Source of the DNA: Bacteroidales bacterium
GTDB lineage: Bacteria > Bacteroidota > Bacteroidia > Bacteroidales > BM520
DNA length: 64,000 bases
Assembly (NCBI GenBank): GCA_016285515.1
Contig: JAEEQW010000002.1
Location: forward strand, 62,001-126,000
Direction of reading: 5' to 3'
The position numbers and the translations under genes are program-made. Below the pieces are notes generated by a model. That model was not told where the DNA came from. It saw only the letters and a list, made by a program, of their open reading frames with translations, and did no database searches. Shown piece after piece: positions 58,356 through 64,000 of the stretch (within the stretch, counting starts at the first letter, position 1; the number at the start of each line of letters is the position of its first letter).

Positions 58356-59174
58356 ATGATTTACACTTTTTTTAAATACCAATGCTGCGGGAATGACTTC
58401 GTAATTCTCCATTCATCGGCAACAATTTCAACAGAAAATATAGTCAGACTATGTGACAGGAAGTTCGGAATAGGGGCCGATGGACTGATAACAGTTAGCA
58501 AGGACAAGGAAGGCGGTTTGGATATAAAATTTTATAATTCAGACGGTTCCACCGATACACTCTGCGGCAACGGAAGTCTCTGCTCCATTGATTTCGCATA
58601 TAAAAATCTCAATCTTACAAATTTCACCTTAAACGCTTCTGACGGAAAACACAGTTTCATAATAGATCTCAATTCAAATCATTCAGTCCAGTTTCATGAC
58701 TGCCTGCCGCCAGTCATTCATAACATTGAAATAAAGCAAGATATAAATCTGGAAAACAAAAAATCAGTCAATGGATATTTTGTCAACACAGGCAGTCCGC
58801 ATTTTGTCATATTTATGGACAATATTGACAAAATTGACATTATGTCAGCCGGAAGATATTTCCGAAACAATCTGAAAATAAATCCAGAAGGATGCAATGT
58901 GGATTTCGTGAAGATTATCAGTCCGGATGAACTGTCACTGCGCACATTCGAACGAGGAGTGGAAGGCGAAACACTCGGATGCGGCACAGGTTCGGTCGCC
59001 ACGGCAATTGCCTACACCAAATATATTGACGACAGTGCCGAAAGAAAAAGCATAACTCTGCACAATAGAGGTGGCGAACATTGCGTTTCTTTTATTAACA
59101 AGGGAACCTCATACACCGATGTCTATCTGAAAGGGCATCCCGAAATGGTTTTCAGCGGGACAATCAAACTATGA
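58356..59174 (+). CDS. dapF: Diaminopimelate epimerase
   Basis: FFKYQCCGNDFVILH; YNSDGSTDTLCGNGSLCSIDFA; RGVEGETLGCGTGSVATAIA. Start 58356. Confidence 0.96.
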   Translation: MIYTFFKYQCCGNDFVILHSSATISTENIVRLCDRKFGIGADGLITVSKDKEGGLDIKFYNSDGSTDTLCGNGSLCSIDFAYKNLNLTNFTLNASDGKHSFIIDLNSNHSVQFHDCLPPVIHNIEIKQDINLENKKSVNGYFVNTGSPHFVIFMDNIDKIDIMSAGRYFRNNLKINPEGCNVDFVKIISPDELSLRTFERGVEGETLGCGTGSVATAIAYTKYIDDSAERKSITLHNRGGEHCVSFINKGTSYTDVYLKGHPEMVFSGTIKL

Positions 59175-59701
59175 TAAGCGGTAACAATATATTTATCAGA
59201 GCATTGGAAACCAATGACGTGGATTTCATATACAATCTGGAAAACGATGTGGAAATATGGAAATATGGAACCACGATAGCGCCTCTATCCAAAGACAACA
59301 TCAAAGGCTTCATACATAATTCAAACACATACGATATTTACACGCTCAAACAACTGCGTCTGATTATCTGCCGCAAAACCGACCATCAAGCCATAGGCTG
59401 CATTGACATCACCGACTTCAACCCGAAAAACAGAAGAGCGACCATAGGTATCGTCATAATGAAGGATGAACGACATAAAGGCTATGCCGATGAGGCATTG
59501 AGAGCCATCTGCGACTACACATTCAACATCCTTAACCTCAACCAGCTATACTGTGAAATTGCTGACAACAACTACAACAGCATTAAGTTGTTCACACACA
59601 ACGGCTTCAAATTGTGCGGTACCAAAAGAAACTGGATTATAACCGACAACGGATGGCAGGACGTTTCATTCTATCAGAAATTAAACACAATCATACCATG
59701 A
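59171..59701 (+). CDS. GNAT family N-acetyltransferase
   Basis: RATIGIVIMKDERHKGYADEALRAICDYTFNILNLNQLYCEIADNNYNSIKLFTHNGF; ATGA overlap with dapF. Confidence 0.92.
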   Translation: MISGNNIFIRALETNDVDFIYNLENDVEIWKYGTTIAPLSKDNIKGFIHNSNTYDIYTLKQLRLIICRKTDHQAIGCIDITDFNPKNRRATIGIVIMKDERHKGYADEALRAICDYTFNILNLNQLYCEIADNNYNSIKLFTHNGFKLCGTKRNWIITDNGWQDVSFYQKLNTIIP

Positions 59702-60735
59702 CCTCAAAGACAAAAAAGATTATCAAATACGTCGCCATCACATTGCTCGCACTTGTAACTGCATTAGGAGTGTTCGTTTTCATCATGTATAACACTCTGA
59801 TAAAACCCAACACCAATTTAAAGGAGCGAGTCACTTATTCACTATACATTCATACCGATGCCACCTTCGATGATGTTGTTAAGACGCTTGAAAAGGACTC
59901 CGTGCTGCTCAACATCAATTCATTTGTCAATGTGTCGAAGCGTGAGGAGTATGACAACAATGTCAAGCCAGGCAGATTCCTAATCAACGAAGGAATGAAT
60001 AACCGCCAGATAGTGAGAGTTCTTTCTGGAGGTTTGCAGTCACCAGTAAATGTAACATTTTCGTATTCCCGCTATCTTGAAAAAATTGCCTCGAAGGTTT
60101 CTAAGCAAATAGAAGCCGATTCGGCATCAATAATGGACAAATACAACGACGACTCCTTCATAAAATCATTGGACATCAAAGGGCGCAGCAAATACACCTT
60201 AGTCGTTCCTAACACATACGAATTCTATTGGAACACTTCAGCAGAAGGTTTCTGGAAGAGAATGAAACTCGAGAGCGACAGATTCTGGAATGAAAGCCGT
60301 CTCAAAAAAGCTGAAATGACAGGGCTTACCGTTGATGAGGTTGTTACTCTGGCTTCAATAGTGGAGATGGAAACGAGCAAAAATGATGAAAAGGCCCGTA
60401 TTGCAGGTGTATATATGAACCGTCTGAAGAAAGGTATCCCATTACAAGCCGACCCTACCCTTGCCTATCTCATCGACTGGAATGCAAAGAGGATTCTAAA
60501 CCAGCACAAGCAGATTGACTCACCGTACAACACCTACATGTACAAAGGTCTGCCGCCTGGACCAATCTGTTTCCCTGCAACAGCGACAATCGATGCGGTA
60601 TTGAATTATGAAGTTCACAACTATCTTTATTTCTGTGCCAAATCAGATTTTTCAGGCTATCACAGTTTTTCCACCACCTACACACAACATCTGCTCAATG
60701 CAAAAAGCTACCACGATGCTTTAAATGGAAGATAA
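59698..60735 (+). CDS. mltG: Endolytic transglycosylase MltG
   Basis: VDEVVTLASIVEMETSKNDEKARIAGVYMNRLKKGIPLQADPTLAYLI; NTYMYKGLPPGPICFPATATIDAVLN. Start 59698. Confidence 0.95.
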   Translation: MTSKTKKIIKYVAITLLALVTALGVFVFIMYNTLIKPNTNLKERVTYSLYIHTDATFDDVVKTLEKDSVLLNINSFVNVSKREEYDNNVKPGRFLINEGMNNRQIVRVLSGGLQSPVNVTFSYSRYLEKIASKVSKQIEADSASIMDKYNDDSFIKSLDIKGRSKYTLVVPNTYEFYWNTSAEGFWKRMKLESDRFWNESRLKKAEMTGLTVDEVVTLASIVEMETSKNDEKARIAGVYMNRLKKGIPLQADPTLAYLIDWNAKRILNQHKQIDSPYNTYMYKGLPPGPICFPATATIDAVLNYEVHNYLYFCAKSDFSGYHSFSTTYTQHLLNAKSYHDALNGR

Positions 60736-60774
60736 GTAGCTAAAAACTACTGGCAAACAAACTATTGATAAAAA

Positions 60775-60815
60775 GAAAATCCCAACTTAATCCTTAGATC
60801 AAGTTGGGATTTCTA
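60775..60815. terminator. Bidirectional hairpin terminator
   Basis: AATCCCAACTT-AATCCTTAGATC-AAGTTGGGATT between convergent genes. Confidence 0.85.
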
Positions 60816-60833
60816 AAAGCTGAATTCTAAATA

Positions 60834-62960
60834 CTAATAGTATAAGTATCTGTTATCATCGATTTTGGAGTCATCCTGAAGAGTTTTGACAACCATATTT
60901 TTGAATCTGTTTGCCATGATTGATTCCTGTCTCTCACGGTCTGCAGTGAAATCTGTCTTTGCATCAGGATTGCTCTTCAAAGTCTTTACAAACATATATG
61001 ATGCCTGGTCTCCGGCAACCGGTCCCACAATCTGATTATCAGCTGCTGCAACCATTGAGCCTATTACCTTTGGCTCTGAGCCGTACTTGGCCAGGTTGGA
61101 GATATTCAAACTCACGACAGCACTGTCGATAGTGGTGTTGAGTTTGCTTGCAAGCTGTTCTATCGATGAGCAACCTTGCATCATGTCCTTCAATTCTGCA
61201 TTAGCCTTGTCGGCCTTTTTGTTTCTGATAACCAACGGAGTGATACGGCTTTTGACATCGTCCATAGAAAGGTAACCTTCCGGATGAATATCGGTTACTG
61301 AAGCAACAAGAAGTTTGTCAGTAAGGTCATAAACTTTGGATATCTGATTTGCCTTAGTGTTGTCTTCGAAAGCCCAACGTACAATTTCACGTGTGCCTGG
61401 AATGCTGGAGATACCTTCTGCCATTCTCTGTGCATTGTCGAAATATTTGATATTGTAACCTTTGTCAGAAGCTGCGAGCATGAGTTCATCGAAGTCCTTG
61501 CAATTTGCAGCAAATGCGCTGAAATCCATATACTCACGCTGATAAGTTTCATTACTTGGAACTATATTACGCTGGAAAATTGCAACCTGTGCCTTTGGAA
61601 TAGCAGCAGTCTTGTCGTCAACTTTAATCACATGATAACCGAATATTGTTTCAACGACACCAATAGAACCTACTTTATTATCAACCACATATTCGTTGAA
61701 AGGATAAACCATGGCACCATCAGTGAACCAGTCGAGGTCACCCTTGTTTTCCTTTGCTGACGGGTCATCTGACATCTGAGATGCGAGGTCGGCGAAGTTT
61801 GAAGAATTCTTCCTCAAAACATTGGCGAGACTGTCAGCTGTGGCTTTTGCCTGTTCCTTAGTTCTTGTTGCAGATGAATTGTAAGCGCCATTGTAAGCTA
61901 TAAGGATGTGTGAAGCTCTAAGTGAATCAGGACGATTAGCCTGTGCAAGAACCTTACCGAAATACAATGCATCACCTTCAGTGAAAGGAGCAATCATCGG
62001 GTAATTAGGATTTGCATCGAAAGTTCTTGAGGCAATGCCTGAAATAAGGTCCTCACGTTTCTTCCATGTTGTGTCGAAAGTTAATTCTGACTCTGCTGCG
62101 AGGAACTGTCCGATATTTTCTTCATTGACAAATTCCTTGTAAAGGTCGTTCACATTGGAAACCAACTTGGCTCTGTCTTCCTGTGTCGGTACTATATCCC
62201 TTACGATATAAGCAATGTTTCTTGTTTCATCTGTCTTATATTCTTCCTTATGAGAATTGTAATATTTTGACAATTCAGCATTGGAAACTGCAAACAGAGA
62301 ATCAGGATAATCCTTGAACCTGCGAGCAACCATTGCCACATCGTAGTTGGTGTTTTTCTCCTTATATTCTTTTTCAGCGAAAGCGTTAGGAATATAATAT
62401 CCTTTGGAGATCATATTATCGTATTTGGATTCTTCTGTTTCCTTTTTGATAGCTGATTCAAGGTAAAGATAATAATCCCTTGTCGTAGCAGGAACCATGC
62501 TTGAATTGTTGAGGTTCTGAATGATATAATCAAGCTGAGCGCGGTTAAGTTCGCCTGTGTTAGGATCAGTGAAATTGGAAACGATGTACTGGTGAGGCTC
62601 AGGACCTCTGATGAGGTCGTTCATTTCCTCGTCGGTAACTTTAATACCAAGCTTTTTGTATTCATCATTAAGCAAACTTTGTCTAACCATGTCGTTCCAC
62701 ACAGATTCTCTGATTTGATACGACATTTCGGATAATGTCTTAGGATCGGTATTGAAAGATCTGATGTTGGTGATATTTTCAACCTCCTTATTGAAGTCGG
62801 AGGAAGAAATCTTCTCACCATTGACCGAGCCAACATTATAATACTTACTGTCTCTTCTTGAACCACGTCCCAAGTCACTGAGTATGAACGCTAAAAGAGC
62901 GCCGCCAATGACTATCATCAAAAGCACCGAATGCTTTCTTAATTTGCTAATTGCTGCCAT
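60834..62960 (-). CDS. Peptidylprolyl isomerase (PpiD/SurA-like, parvulin domain)
   Basis: N-terminal TM anchor LLMIVIGGALLAFILSDL; SHILIAYNG...FADLASQMSDDPSAKENKGDLDWFTDGAMVYPF...GYHVIKV. Confidence 0.94.
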   Translation of the reverse strand: MAAISKLRKHSVLLMIVIGGALLAFILSDLGRGSRRDSKYYNVGSVNGEKISSSDFNKEVENITNIRSFNTDPKTLSEMSYQIRESVWNDMVRQSLLNDEYKKLGIKVTDEEMNDLIRGPEPHQYIVSNFTDPNTGELNRAQLDYIIQNLNNSSMVPATTRDYYLYLESAIKKETEESKYDNMISKGYYIPNAFAEKEYKEKNTNYDVAMVARRFKDYPDSLFAVSNAELSKYYNSHKEEYKTDETRNIAYIVRDIVPTQEDRAKLVSNVNDLYKEFVNEENIGQFLAAESELTFDTTWKKREDLISGIASRTFDANPNYPMIAPFTEGDALYFGKVLAQANRPDSLRASHILIAYNGAYNSSATRTKEQAKATADSLANVLRKNSSNFADLASQMSDDPSAKENKGDLDWFTDGAMVYPFNEYVVDNKVGSIGVVETIFGYHVIKVDDKTAAIPKAQVAIFQRNIVPSNETYQREYMDFSAFAANCKDFDELMLAASDKGYNIKYFDNAQRMAEGISSIPGTREIVRWAFEDNTKANQISKVYDLTDKLLVASVTDIHPEGYLSMDDVKSRITPLVIRNKKADKANAELKDMMQGCSSIEQLASKLNTTIDSAVVSLNISNLAKYGSEPKVIGSMVAAADNQIVGPVAGDQASYMFVKTLKSNPDAKTDFTADRERQESIMANRFKNMVVKTLQDDSKIDDNRYLYY

Positions 62961-63018
62961 TTCTTTATATATTTTTCTATTTTAATCGTTTATTAAGAAG
63001 TTCAAAATTTTTAGCCTG

Positions 63019-63026
63019 CAAAAGTA
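63019..63026 (-). promoter_or_regulatory. -7 box TACTTTTG for ppiD-like gene
   Basis: CAAAAGTA on plus strand. Confidence 0.45.
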
Positions 63027-63097
63027 CTTCATAATTTTCGAATGAACAAACTTTTTAGAAATTTTTTTAAATCATCTCTCTGTTGAACATATTTCTA

Positions 63098-63105
63098 TAT
63101 CTTTG
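63098..63105 (+). promoter_or_regulatory. -7 box TATCTTTG for nqr operon
   Basis: 28 nt before ATG at 63134. Confidence 0.5.
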
Positions 63106-63133
63106 CACCTAATTAATCACCTCAAGAAAGTTA

Positions 63134-64000
63134 ATGCAGAAAACATTATATAAGGTAAACAAAGGGCTCGACATTAAAATCGATGGGACAGCCTTATTTC
63201 AGACAGACGAATATCACACTGATATCTATGCCATCCGTCCCGATGACTTTCATTGGATAACACCAAAACTGTCGGTTGAAGAAGGCGACCAGGTAATAGT
63301 CGGAACCACTGTTTTCTGCTCCAAAGATGACGAAAGAATCCGTTTCGTTTCGCCGGTCAGCGGACAAATCGAAAGAATTGTCAGAGGCGAAAAACGCCAT
63401 ATCAACCATATAATCATAAAATCTGACGGCAAACTCAATTCCGAAACAGTCAATCTGCCCGAAATCATCAGCAAAGAAACAATTATCGACACTTTACTGA
63501 AATACGGTCTTTGGACCTTCGTCAGACAAAGACCATTCGGTTGCATTGCCGACTACCACAACAGTCCAAAAGCCATTTTTATCTCATGTTTCGACAGTGC
63601 ACCGCTTGCACCGGATTACCAGTTCATTCTCAACGGCTATGAAAATGAATTTCAGGAAGGCATCAACATATTGTCGAAACTAACTGGCGGAAAGACTTAT
63701 CTTTGTCTTGACAGCAAAAGAGACAATTCCTTCTTTGAGAGAACAAAGAATGTTGATTTACAATATTTTAGCGGTCCTCATCCTGCCGGTAACGTTGGTA
63801 CACAAATCAACAGAATATCACCTATTAATAAAGGTGAATATATATGGTATATTGAGCCACAATACGTCGCCACCATTGGCAGACTGTTTCTCAACCGACA
63901 GCTTGATTTCACAAAAACAATTGCCGTCACTGGACCGGTAGTCGGTAACCCGCGATACGTCAAAATCATCAACGGAGCATCTCTCAAAGACGCATTTACT
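63134..64000 (+). CDS. nqrA: Na+-translocating NADH:quinone reductase subunit A, 3'-truncated by window edge
   Basis: Translated by hand from ATG at 63134: MQKTLYKVNKGLDIKIDGTALFQTDEYHTDIYAIRPDDFHWITPKLSVEEGDQV...GTQINRISPINKGEYIWYIEPQYVATIGRLFLNRQLDFTKTIAVTGPVVGNPRYVK. Absent from the ORF track because it has no stop in the window. Confidence 0.94.
   Translation, partial: MQKTLYKVNKGLDIKIDGTALFQTDEYHTDIYAIRPDDFHWITPKLSVEEGDQVIVGTTVFCSKDDERIRFVSPVSGQIERIVRGEKRHINHIIIKSDGKLNSETVNLPEIISKETIIDTLLKYGLWTFVRQRPFGCIADYHNSPKAIFISCFDSAPLAPDYQFILNGYENEFQEGINILSKLTGGKTYLCLDSKRDNSFFERTKNVDLQYFSGPHPAGNVGTQINRISPINKGEYIWYIEPQYVATIGRLFLNRQLDFTKTIAVTGPVVGNPRYVKIINGASLKDAFT

Noticed and set aside
1-64000. 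CRISPR array, transposase, integrase or prophage genes
   Set aside because: No regularly spaced repeats with spacers and no transposase, integrase or phage structural motifs were found in the translated ORFs.

Overview
The window reads as a Bacteroidota (Bacteroidales-like) chromosome segment. Support: TAnnTTTG -7 boxes, a type IX secretion SprE/PorW homologue, a GldB homologue, a short RpoD and Bacteroidota family content. About 55 kb is ordinary housekeeping DNA: acpP-fabF-rnc, ribF-asd-fabD-folE, rpe, tpiA, folP/cdaA/def/ruvX, dapD, purB, ileS-dksA-lspA, a Na+-translocating methylmalonyl-CoA decarboxylase operon, yidC-pyrG-rpoD-degP, dapF-mltG, ppiD and nqrA. RNA genes are a tmRNA and a tRNA-Arg(CCG); the tRNA overlaps the 3' end of rnc. 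The most unusual part is 1.9-9.0 kb. It holds four paralogous secreted or lipoprotein genes with five 'Fibrobacter succinogenes major paralogous' (C-type-lectin-like) domains, interleaved with a DUF4160/DUF2442 toxin-antitoxin-like pair and a DUF4143-type ATPase. The paralogs share nearly identical N-terminal cores and partly duplicated promoter/leader cassettes. Their C-terminal ~50 codons are hypervariable, with changes concentrated at codon positions 1 and 2. This resembles diversity-generating retroelement (DGR) targets, but no reverse transcriptase or template repeat is visible here. Two coding regions missing from or truncated in the ORF track were recovered: the in-frame 5' part of pbpC (3-230) and nqrA running off the right edge (63134-64000). 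All family calls come from reading motifs; no database search was run.
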